DNA from: JADFQT01 sp047516825
GTDB lineage: Bacteria > Chloroflexota > Dehalococcoidia > Lucifugimonadales > UBA3495
Length of the DNA: 7,297 nucleotides
Assembly (NCBI GenBank): GCA_047516825.1
Contig: JAKZUA010000181.1
Location: 1 to 7,297 of the forward strand
Direction: 5' to 3'
Below the pieces are notes generated by a model, which saw only the letters and a list, made by a program, of their open reading frames with translations, had not been told where the DNA came from and searched no databases. Within the stretch, counting starts at the first letter, position 1; each line of letters opens with the position of its first letter. Below are positions 1 through 5,632 of the stretch, piece after piece. A program made the position numbers and the translations under genes.

Positions 1-957
1 GTGCGTGAGGCCATGCTGGAGGAGATGCGGCGGGACGAAAAGGTGTTCGTCATGGGGGAGGATGTGGGCCAGCGGGGCGGTGTCTTCCTGGCCACCCAGG
101 GATTTTTGGAGGAGTTCGGCCAGGCGCGCGCGCTGGATACCCCGCTGGCAGAGGCCTCGATTATGGGAATTGCCTTAGGGGCAGCTTTCCGCGGGTTAAG
201 GCCCATACCGGAGGTGGAGTTCGCCGATTTCGTCTGGCCCAGCGTCAACCAGCTAATCGGCGAAGCCGCCCGGGTTTGCTACGGCACCAACGGCGCTTTG
301 CCCGTTCCCATGGTGGTGCGGATACCCTACGGTGGAGGCATTCGGGGCGGTTTGTTTCACTCCCAAAATGTCGAGGCCTACTTCTGCCACACTCCCGGCC
401 TGAAGGTAATCGCCCCCGCCACCCCTTACGACGCCAAGGGACTGTTGAAGTCTGCCATACGGGACGACAATCCGGTGGTTTTTCTGGAGCACAAAAAAAC
501 CTACCGCTTGGTGCGCGGCGAAGTTCCGGAGGAGGAATACCTCCTGCCCATCGGTAAAGCCGATGTCAAGCGGGCCGGCGAAAACGTCACCGTGGTCAGC
601 TACGGGTTGATGCTGCACTACTGCCTGGAAGCCGCCGAGGTGGTGGCCGCCGAGGGCATCGATGTGGAAGTCGTGGACCTGCGGACTCTGAAGCCGCTGG
701 ACAAAGAAACCGTATTGGAGTCGGTGAAGAAAACCGCCAAGCTGCTGATTGTTCACGAAGACAACCTTACCGGTGGCGTCGGGGCTGAAGTGGCGGCGCT
801 GGTAGCGGATGAAGCCTTCGAGCATTTGGACGGTCCCATAACCCGCCGTTGTGGTCCTGACGTTCCGACCATGCCCTTTGCCCAGCCGCTGGAGGACGCC
901 TATATGCCCAACACCGTAAAGGTGGCCGAGGCTTTACGCAAGCTGGCTGCCTACTAA
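1..957 (+). CDS. bkdAB: Branched-chain 2-oxoacid dehydrogenase E1 component, beta subunit (5' partial)
   Basis: This is the beta half of the thiamin-diphosphate E1 of a cytosolic 2-oxoacid dehydrogenase complex. With E1 alpha it decarboxylates a 2-oxoacid and passes the acyl group to the lipoyl arm of E2. The 318 visible residues hold the family's landmarks. GEDVGQRGGVF is at 19-29. DTPLAE at 46-51 ends in the glutamate that family knowledge assigns to thiamin activation. PYGGGIRGGLFHSQ at 109-122 includes the active-site-loop His120. TPYDAKGLLKSAIRDDNPV lies at 141-159. The order and wording match Bacillus BkdAB closely, which favours branched-chain oxoacids over pyruvate, although acetoin or pyruvate E1 beta cannot be excluded. 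The GTG at base 1 is probably an internal valine: homologues carry about 8-10 more residues before REAMLEEM, so the true start lies upstream. E1 alpha is expected just upstream, and E2 follows after 102 nt. Confidence 0.93.
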   Translation: MREAMLEEMRRDEKVFVMGEDVGQRGGVFLATQGFLEEFGQARALDTPLAEASIMGIALGAAFRGLRPIPEVEFADFVWPSVNQLIGEAARVCYGTNGALPVPMVVRIPYGGGIRGGLFHSQNVEAYFCHTPGLKVIAPATPYDAKGLLKSAIRDDNPVVFLEHKKTYRLVRGEVPEEEYLLPIGKADVKRAGENVTVVSYGLMLHYCLEAAEVVAAEGIDVEVVDLRTLKPLDKETVLESVKKTAKLLIVHEDNLTGGVGAEVAALVADEAFEHLDGPITRRCGPDVPTMPFAQPLEDAYMPNTVKVAEALRKLAAY

Positions 958-1059
958 AGCGGCCCGCAACCTGATTCCCTTCCCAGTCAGTCTTAATGGT
1001 AACCTTGAAATCCTTGGGGCATCTTAAGGAACCCTGAATCATTCTCCGGGTGGTGTGTC

Positions 1060-2403
1060 TTGCCCCTAGTAGTTGAGCTTCCCCATGTCGGCGAATCGGT
1101 AGTCGAAGGCACCATTGGCAAGTGGCTGAAGCAGCCAGGTGACCAGGTGGACCGATATGAACCCTTGGTAGAAGTGATCACCGATAAAGTCACCATGGAA
1201 GTCCCCTCGCCGGTGAAGGGCTCTCTGGTCAAGATTCTGGCCGAGGAGGGGGAGGTAGTGCCCATGGGCGCGCCCCTGGCTGAAATTGAAACGTCGGAGA
1301 GCATACCCGAGGGTCTGGTCGAAGGCGAGCCGGGGGCGCAGACCCCCGGAGAATCCGTTCCCTCCGCCGGCACCACCGGCTACCTGCTGAGCGACGTGAA
1401 ACCAGTGGGCCCCACCGGCGCTGGACCGGTGGAGGAGCAGCCCGTTCCGGTGGCCAGGTCCAGCAGTAATGGCGCCCTCCGGGTTTCTCCGGCGGTGCGC
1501 CGCCTGGCCCGCCAGCACAATATAGACCTTTCCTTCATTGCGGGTACCGGCATGGGCGGGCGTATCACCCGCGACGACGTAGTGGGATACGTGGAGTCCG
1601 CCGGTGTTCAAACCCAAACTGCGGCTCCGGCCTCCGCCATTTCTCCGAGTGAAGCTTCCCCCGGGGAAGCCCCGGCGCCGGAAAGCGAGGAGACGGCCGG
1701 CGCTGCCGATGAAGAGTACGTGAGCCTGACCCCGGTGCGGCGACTGATTGCCGAGGCCATGGTTCGCAGCGTTAGTCAGATTCCCCACGCCTGGAGCACG
1801 GTGGAGGTGGATGTCTCGGGATTGGTGGCCCGCCGGGCCGCAGTGCGGTCGGAATTTGAACAGCGCAACGGAGTGGACCTCACCTATCTCCCTTTCATAA
1901 TGAAGGTGGTAGCCGAATCTCTCCGGGAGAATCCTACTCTTAACGCTAGCTGGGGCGGAGACAAAATCATTCTAAAGCGCCGTATCAACCTGGGCATCGC
2001 CGTGGCCGCGCCGACCGGGTTGATCGTCCCGGTGATCCATGACGCGGACCGCCTTAGCATCTCGGGATTGGCCCACGCCCTGCGGGACCAAACCCAGCGG
2101 GCCCGGCAAAACCGGCTGACCCTGGAGGATGTCCAGGGCGGCACTTTCACCCTTAACAACACGGGAGCCCTGGGCTCCACCGTATCCCAGCCCATAATCA
2201 ACTATCCCCAGGCTGCGATATTGACCACCGAAGCAATTCTAAAACGCCCGGTGGTGGTCAACGATGCTATCGCCATCCGGGCCATGATGAACCTTTGTAT
2301 GTCCTTCGATCATCGCATCAATGACGGGTCTGAGGCCAGCGCCTTTTTACAATCGGTCAAGGGCCGGTTGGAGGCCATCGGACCCGACACCGCTATCTAT
2401 TGA
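1060..2403 (+). CDS. bkdB: Branched-chain 2-oxoacid dehydrogenase E2, dihydrolipoyl acyltransferase
   Basis: This is the core subunit of the complex. Its swinging lipoyl arm takes the acyl group from E1 and transfers it to CoA. The 447 residues show the full family layout. A single lipoyl domain spans about 1-77, with the modified lysine K43 in TDKVTMEV. A Pro/Ala/Glu-rich linker follows. The peripheral-subunit-binding domain is at about 140-178 (RVSPAVRRLARQ to GRITRDDV). After a second flexible linker the acyltransferase domain runs from about 222 to the end, with IPHAW at 241-245, TLNNTGALGS at 364-373 and the catalytic DHRINDG at 417-423 (His418, Asp422). NNTGALGS, INYPQAAIL and the terminal IY resemble Bacillus BkdB rather than pyruvate E2. 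The start is a TTG. It is chosen because PLVVELPHVGES is where the family begins and no in-frame ATG or GTG lies close upstream. A GGGTGG stretch about 6 nt before it is a weak ribosome site. Confidence 0.95.
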   Translation: MPLVVELPHVGESVVEGTIGKWLKQPGDQVDRYEPLVEVITDKVTMEVPSPVKGSLVKILAEEGEVVPMGAPLAEIETSESIPEGLVEGEPGAQTPGESVPSAGTTGYLLSDVKPVGPTGAGPVEEQPVPVARSSSNGALRVSPAVRRLARQHNIDLSFIAGTGMGGRITRDDVVGYVESAGVQTQTAAPASAISPSEASPGEAPAPESEETAGAADEEYVSLTPVRRLIAEAMVRSVSQIPHAWSTVEVDVSGLVARRAAVRSEFEQRNGVDLTYLPFIMKVVAESLRENPTLNASWGGDKIILKRRINLGIAVAAPTGLIVPVIHDADRLSISGLAHALRDQTQRARQNRLTLEDVQGGTFTLNNTGALGSTVSQPIINYPQAAILTTEAILKRPVVVNDAIAIRAMMNLCMSFDHRINDGSEASAFLQSVKGRLEAIGPDTAIY

Positions 2404-3077
2404 GCGATTTGTCCAGCCTTCCGGTCTGCCAGGTAGTCCATTTGGGCCAAATCGAGTATCGCCGGGCCTGGGATAAGCAGGTTAATCTGGCCCAGGCGGT
2501 TCACGACGGCGCCCAGCCCAACACCCTGCTGCTGCTGGAACACCCTCATGTTTACACCCGGGGCCGTCTGAGCAAACCGGAGCACCTATCCCTCAGCCAG
2601 GTGGAGCTGGAGGAGCGAGGCGTCTCGGTGGTGGACACGGACCGGGGTGGCCTAGTTACCTATCACGGACCGGGCCAGCTGGTGGCGTATCCGATAATTG
2701 ACCTGCGGAACTGGGGCGGTCCCCTTAAATACGTCAGGACTCTGGAGCAGGCAATTATCCAAACCCTGGCCGACCTGGGCGTGGAGGCCGGGCTGATAGC
2801 CGGATTGACCGGAGTGTGGGTAGGTGGAGCAAAAGTCGCTGCCATCGGAGTGAAGATCAGCCGCGGCGTGGCCTACCACGGCTTTTCCCTAAACGTTAAT
2901 CCCGACCTCTCCTATTACGACCATATTGTGCCCTGCGGCATCCTGGACCGGGATGTGACTTCTCTGGAGAAGCTGCTGGCCGGCCCGGTGGAAATGGAGT
3001 TGGTGAGGAACGGCCTGGCCTACCGCTTTGGTCAGGCAATGGGATTTCGCATGAAAGAAGTCGCTTGGAGTCACTAA
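2400..3077 (+). CDS. lipB: Octanoyl-[acyl-carrier-protein]:protein N-octanoyltransferase LipB
   Basis: LipB moves octanoate from acyl carrier protein to the target lysine of lipoyl domains, the first step of de novo protein lipoylation; LipA then inserts sulfur. The 225 residues are normal for the family. The signature RGGLVTYHGPGQ is at 82-93, with YPIIDL next. GGAKVAAIGVKISRGVAYHGFSLNVN at 142-167 carries the family lysine K145, and PCGILDRDVTSL at 178-189 carries the acyl-accepting cysteine C179. The Lys-Cys spacing of 34 equals that of the E. coli enzyme (K135/C169). The start is a TTG sharing TTGA with the E2 stop, so translation is probably coupled to E2; a second TTG three codons later is possible. 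Its likely substrate is the E2 encoded just upstream, K43 in particular. The TAA stop is also the left copy of the direct repeat around the inserted element that follows. Confidence 0.96.
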   Translation: MSDLSSLPVCQVVHLGQIEYRRAWDKQVNLAQAVHDGAQPNTLLLLEHPHVYTRGRLSKPEHLSLSQVELEERGVSVVDTDRGGLVTYHGPGQLVAYPIIDLRNWGGPLKYVRTLEQAIIQTLADLGVEAGLIAGLTGVWVGGAKVAAIGVKISRGVAYHGFSLNVNPDLSYYDHIVPCGILDRDVTSLEKLLAGPVEMELVRNGLAYRFGQAMGFRMKEVAWSH

Positions 3078-3251
3078 GAGCCTGTGCTCAGAGATATCCG
3101 GGCATAGCATGATTCCCGGCACGTCATTCCGGCGCAGGCCGGAATCTAGCGTTATCTACGCATCAACCAGGGGGCGGCATCTGGGCTCCGGCTTTCGCCG
3201 GGGCGACGGATACACCGCCGCCGGGCCCATTGATGCTTTTGACACAGGCTC
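3078..3251 (+). mobile_element. MITE-like non-coding element with terminal inverted repeats and TAA direct repeat
   Basis: This 174-bp stretch starts with GAGCCTGTG (3078-3086) and ends with its exact reverse complement CACAGGCTC (3243-3251). Allowing one extra base on the left, the match extends to GAGCCTGTGTCA. TAA flanks both ends (3075-3077 and 3252-3254), as expected of a 3-bp target duplication. Ends beginning GAGCCTGT and TNA targets are known from some IS5-family (IS1031-type) elements, so it may be a non-autonomous relative; this link is from memory and unproven. It encodes no transposase, and its centre holds two hairpins listed separately. The orientation is arbitrary. A 10-bp inverted repeat at this distance is expected by chance about once in a window of this size, so the case rests on the combination of repeat, duplication, palindromic centre and the clean operon join left after removal. 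Confidence 0.55.
3122..3208 (+). repeat. Two-hairpin palindromic repeat (REP/FRRRPESS type)
   Basis: Two hairpins with 4-nt loops lie 39 nt apart. The first, at 3126-3145, is perfect: 8-bp arms ATTCCGGC and GCCGGAAT with loop GCAG. The second, at 3185-3204, pairs GCTCCGGC with GCCGGGGC through one wobble, with loop TTTC. The outer arms (3122-3133 and 3197-3208) can also pair with each other in 11 of 12 positions counting wobbles, so the whole unit is one larger inverted repeat. Read in one plus frame it gives the FRRRPESS...GFRRGD type of peptide often seen when dispersed intergenic repeats are mistaken for protein. Repeats of this shape occur in many copies in various genomes; copy number cannot be judged from this window. 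Confidence 0.75.
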
Positions 3252-3253
3252 TA

Positions 3254-3261
3254 AGAGGTGG
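3254..3261 (+). promoter_or_regulatory. Ribosome binding site of the TfoX-like gene
   Basis: AGAGGTGG sits 6 nt before the ATG at 3268 and is the best Shine-Dalgarno match in this intergenic region. It decides the start of the next gene in favour of 3268. The longer reading from the ATG at 3109 would run through the palindromic repeat and has no such site. The motif begins in the right TAA copy of the inserted element. Confidence 0.75.
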
Positions 3262-3267
3262 CCAAAT

Positions 3268-3618
3268 ATGGCTTACGATGAGCGGTTAGCCGAGCGGCTC
3301 AGAGCGGTCTTGGCCGGTCAGCCAGGTCTGACGGAGAGGAAGATGTTCGGGGGATTGGCCTTTATGCTCGCAGGAAACATGTGTGTTGGAGTGGAGCATG
3401 ACCGGCTGATGGTGCGGCTGGGCCAGGACCTATACCAAGAGGCGTTGACCCGGCCTTATGCCGCGCCCATGGATTTTACCGGCCGGCCCATGAAGGGATT
3501 CGTTTTCGTGGTTCCGGGCGGCATTTCAACCCCAGCGGCGCTGCGGGAATGGGTCGATCTGGGCGTCCAGTTTTGCCGAACCTTGCCTGCTAAAAAGAGT
3601 AAAACCAAATCTGTCTAA
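3268..3618 (+). CDS. TfoX/Sxy family N-terminal domain protein
   Basis: This is a 116-residue protein consisting of one TfoX N-terminal domain. MAYDERLAERLRAVL opens it and KMFGGLAFMLAGNMCVGV at 25-42 is the most telling family block. It continues with DRLMVRLG at 45-52, FTGRPMKGFVFV at 70-81, and a lysine-rich tail (LPAKKSKTKSV). In Gammaproteobacteria the two-domain TfoX/Sxy protein activates competence genes, but stand-alone N-terminal-domain proteins like this one are widespread and of unknown role, so no competence function is claimed. The ATG at 3268 is preferred over the upstream in-frame ATG at 3109, because the 53 extra codons come from repeat DNA and lack family similarity. It is in the same direction as lipB and was probably once directly downstream of it. 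A stem-loop follows 28 nt after the stop. Confidence 0.88.
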   Translation: MAYDERLAERLRAVLAGQPGLTERKMFGGLAFMLAGNMCVGVEHDRLMVRLGQDLYQEALTRPYAAPMDFTGRPMKGFVFVVPGGISTPAALREWVDLGVQFCRTLPAKKSKTKSV

Positions 3619-3646
3619 AAGTCGCTTGAAGGGCCTGGGTAATTCC

Positions 3647-3674
3647 GAAGGGGCGTACGGCCGCGCGCCCCTTC
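3647..3674 (+). other. GC-rich stem-loop upstream of the aminotransferase gene
   Basis: The arms GAAGGGGCG (3647-3655) and CGCCCCTTC (3666-3674) are exact reverse complements around a 10-nt loop that itself contains CGGCCG. It lies 28 nt after the TfoX-like stop and 43 nt before the preferred aminotransferase ATG. No T-run follows on the plus strand, so it is not a standard intrinsic terminator. It could still halt or stabilise the upstream transcript, or lie in the leader of the downstream gene. A stem this long and close would arise by chance in roughly every second window this size, so a function is uncertain. Confidence 0.45.
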
Positions 3675-3704
3675 CATGCCAATAAACCAATTTAAAAGCG
3701 ATTT

Positions 3705-3711
3705 GGGAGAG
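3705..3711 (+). promoter_or_regulatory. Ribosome binding site of the aminotransferase gene
   Basis: GGGAGAG lies 6 nt before the ATG at 3718 and supports that start. The in-frame ATG at 3676 begins one base after the stem-loop (3647-3674) and has no Shine-Dalgarno in front, since the bases there are taken up by the hairpin arm. Confidence 0.7.
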
Positions 3712-3717
3712 AACAGC

Positions 3718-4899
3718 ATGCCGATTTCCCGCAACGTCCGCAGATCCATGGATGAAGGCGGCTGGATTCGGCGGATGTTCGAAGCTGGTATTGCTCTCAA
3801 GGCTCAGTACGGCGCCGACCAGGTTTTCGACCTTTCCTTGGGGAATCCCATAGTTGAGCCGCCGGAGCAGTTTAAGCAAGAGCTAGTCCGGCTGGCCCAG
3901 AGCACCGCGCCCGGCATGCATCGCTACATGCCCAATGCCGGGTATCCGGAGACCCGCCAGGCCGTGGCTGAAACCTTGGCCCAGGAAACCGGACTCCCCT
4001 TCTCGCTGAGCGACGTGGTCATGGCCTGCGGCGCGGCGGGTGCCGCCAACGTGGTGTTGCGGACCATCCTCAATCCCGGCGATGAAGTCATTATCCTGGC
4101 GCCCTACTTTGTTGAGTACATTTACTACATCGATAACCACAACGGGGTTCCGGTGATCGTTTCCACCGGCCAGGATTTTCAGCTGGACCTACCGGCCATC
4201 GAAGCGGCCATTACTTCCAAAACCCGGGGAATCATCGTCAACTCGCCCAACAATCCCTCGGGGGCGGTCTACTCCGGCGAGCAATTGGAGGCCCTGGCCC
4301 AGCTACTCCGTCGCAAGCAGGAGGAGCATGGCAGCGAAATCTTTTTGCTTAGCGATGAGCCTTACCGGCGGCTAATCTACGACGATCTGATTTATCCTCA
4401 GGTCTTCCCCTACTATGAAAACACTATAGTAGTAAATTCCCATGCCAAGGACCTGGGACTGCCCGGTGAGAGGATCGGCTACATAGCGGTGCATCCGGCC
4501 TACCCCCAACGGGAAGAGCTGGTGGACGGGCTAATCTTCTGCACCAGAACCCTGGGCTTCGTCAACGCCCCGGCGCTAATGCAGCACGTGATCCGATCCC
4601 TGCAAGGCGTCAGCGTCGACGTGGCCGACTACCAGCGGAAGCGGGATTACCTCTGCTCTCAACTCACCGAAATGGGGTATTCAGTGGTGAAGCCCCAGGG
4701 AGCCTTCTACTTGTTCCCCCAGTCTCTCCTGGAGGATGATGGAGCCTTCGTGGATGCGCTGCAGGAATGGAACGTATTGACGGTGCCCGGCAAGGGTTTC
4801 GGCACGCCGGGGCATTTCCGCATCTCTTACTGCGTGGAGGACTGGGTGTTGGAGGGGGCGCTGCAGGGATTTGCGGCGGCGGCGGAGAGGTTTTTATAA
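3718..4899 (+). CDS. Pyridoxal-phosphate-dependent aminotransferase, class I/II (fold type I)
   Basis: The 393-residue product transfers an amino group between an amino acid and a 2-oxoacid using PLP; it has no signal peptide and is presumably cytosolic. Landmarks, numbered from the ATG at 3718: DLSLGNPIVEPP at 38-49; the phosphate-binding turn around GAAGAAN at 105-111; NSPNNPSG at 175-182 with the cofactor-ring asparagine N179; DEPY at 213-216 (Asp and Tyr contacting the pyridine ring); SHAKDLGLPGERIGY at 241-255, where K244 should form the Schiff base; and FRISY at 367-371, where R368 should bind the substrate carboxylate. The overall style (SLGNPxVEPP, WIRRMFEAG at 16-24) is that of proteins annotated as aspartate-type aminotransferases in anaerobes and Chloroflexota. 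The specificity cannot be read from sequence. The nearby oxoacid dehydrogenase makes a role in amino-acid breakdown possible, but 640 nt and another gene separate them from lipB. It ends 28 nt from the convergent Uma2-family gene. Confidence 0.93.
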   Translation: MPISRNVRRSMDEGGWIRRMFEAGIALKAQYGADQVFDLSLGNPIVEPPEQFKQELVRLAQSTAPGMHRYMPNAGYPETRQAVAETLAQETGLPFSLSDVVMACGAAGAANVVLRTILNPGDEVIILAPYFVEYIYYIDNHNGVPVIVSTGQDFQLDLPAIEAAITSKTRGIIVNSPNNPSGAVYSGEQLEALAQLLRRKQEEHGSEIFLLSDEPYRRLIYDDLIYPQVFPYYENTIVVNSHAKDLGLPGERIGYIAVHPAYPQREELVDGLIFCTRTLGFVNAPALMQHVIRSLQGVSVDVADYQRKRDYLCSQLTEMGYSVVKPQGAFYLFPQSLLEDDGAFVDALQEWNVLTVPGKGFGTPGHFRISYCVEDWVLEGALQGFAAAAERFL

Positions 4900-4927
4900 C
4901 GGCCCACTCTCGGAGCGGCAGTGCGGC

Positions 4928-5473
4928 CTAGCCGAAGATGGTCTCCAGGGGAATGTTCAAGTCCTCCAGAAGGAGGGACGCCAGGGTATCTCCGCGCTGG
5001 TAAGCTGCTGCTCGGACTAGCCCCGCCTCAGACTCGGTCCACAACTCGACCATATCCTCCTCCGGGTCCACCAACCAGTATTCGCGTACTCCGTGGCGGC
5101 TGTAAAGGGTCCGCTTGTATTCCCGGTCGTGCTGGGCTGTGGCCGGGGAAAGTATCTCCACCACCAGGTCGGGCGCGCCCTGAATGTTGGCCTCGGTCAC
5201 GATATTCGCCCGGGCGTTAGATATGAATAAGATGTCCGGCTGCACCACGTCATGGTCTGAGAGAATCACATCCAGTGGTGCGTACCAGACCCGGCCTAAC
5301 TGGCTCTGAGTCACAAATCGGGTTATGGTGAGATAAAGCTGTCCACTGATGGACTGATGCTTACTCGTTGGTGAAGGTGCCACTATTAACTCTCCGTCCA
5401 AAAGCTGGTAACGCTTCCCGTCCGGCATGCTCATGTAGTCGTTGATCGTGAATTTGATTCTGGGATTGGTCAT
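4928..5473 (-). CDS. Uma2 family (DUF820) PD-(D/E)XK nuclease-fold protein
   Basis: The 181 residues fit the full length of this family, which is abundant in Cyanobacteria and Chloroflexota and carries a restriction-endonuclease-like fold. The typical blocks are all present: YQLLDGELIVAPSPTSKHQ at 22-40 with the conserved acidic E28; QPDILFIS at 78-85 with D80; PDLVVEILSP at 101-110 with E106; KRTLYSRHGVREYWLVDPEE at 120-139 with K120. D80, E106 and K120 are plausible members of the metal-binding nuclease site. The biological role of the family is unknown, and many members lie alone, as here. A GGGTGA stretch just before the ATG serves as ribosome site and a TATAAT box lies upstream, so it may be a single-gene unit. 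It converges on the aminotransferase with only 28 nt between stops, and no clear terminator is visible there. Confidence 0.93.
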   Translation of the reverse strand: MTNPRIKFTINDYMSMPDGKRYQLLDGELIVAPSPTSKHQSISGQLYLTITRFVTQSQLGRVWYAPLDVILSDHDVVQPDILFISNARANIVTEANIQGAPDLVVEILSPATAQHDREYKRTLYSRHGVREYWLVDPEEDMVELWTESEAGLVRAAAYQRGDTLASLLLEDLNIPLETIFG

Positions 5474-5506
5474 CGCTTCACCCTAGTTGCTTCCCGTGAT
5501 ACTTCT

Positions 5507-5512
5507 ATTATA
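5507..5512 (-). promoter_or_regulatory. Possible -10 box (TATAAT) for the Uma2-family gene
   Basis: On the minus strand a perfect TATAAT lies 33 nt upstream of the ATG at 5473, within a locally AT-rich patch of otherwise GC-rich DNA. At 16-17 nt further upstream only a poor -35 match (CTGCCG) is seen, and no extended TG motif is present. The position suits a short leader for the downstream gene. Support is limited to the -10 hexamer and its placement. Confidence 0.4.
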
Positions 5513-5632
5513 ACCGAAACAGCTGAACCGGCAGAAATATGGGCCGGCGCAATTATGGGGCCCACCCGGCCTTTGAGGCGCAATGAAGGTCTCTGCCGGG
5601 ACCGCCGCCGGTATTCGAGTCAGGCTGCTTCT

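Noticed and set aside
1005..1030. TTGAAA (1005-1010) and a TCCTT...AAGGA inverted repeat before E2 as promoter or attenuator.
   Set aside because: No -10 match follows at 16-18 nt (GGAACC), and the stem is 5 bp with a 10-nt loop, which is not distinguishable from chance.
1066..1788. A 240-codon open frame on the minus strand under E2, and similar long frames under E1 beta and the aminotransferase.
   Set aside because: They are low-complexity, Gly/Arg/His-rich shadows of well-identified genes, with no family motifs.
3239..3267. A perfect TTGACA (3239-3244) pointing outward at the right end of the MITE-like element, as a possible promoter for the TfoX-like gene.
   Set aside because: At 17-19 nt spacing the -10 would be CCAAAT, CAAATA or AAATAT, which are poor and overlap or touch the ATG. 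Transcripts would start inside the gene, so it cannot serve this start.
3058..3628. Direct repeat AAGTCGCTTG at 3058-3067 and 3619-3628, flanking the TfoX-like gene, as a sign of a mobile unit.
   Set aside because: Many 10-bp matches are expected by chance in a 7-kb window, and the copies share nothing beyond these bases.
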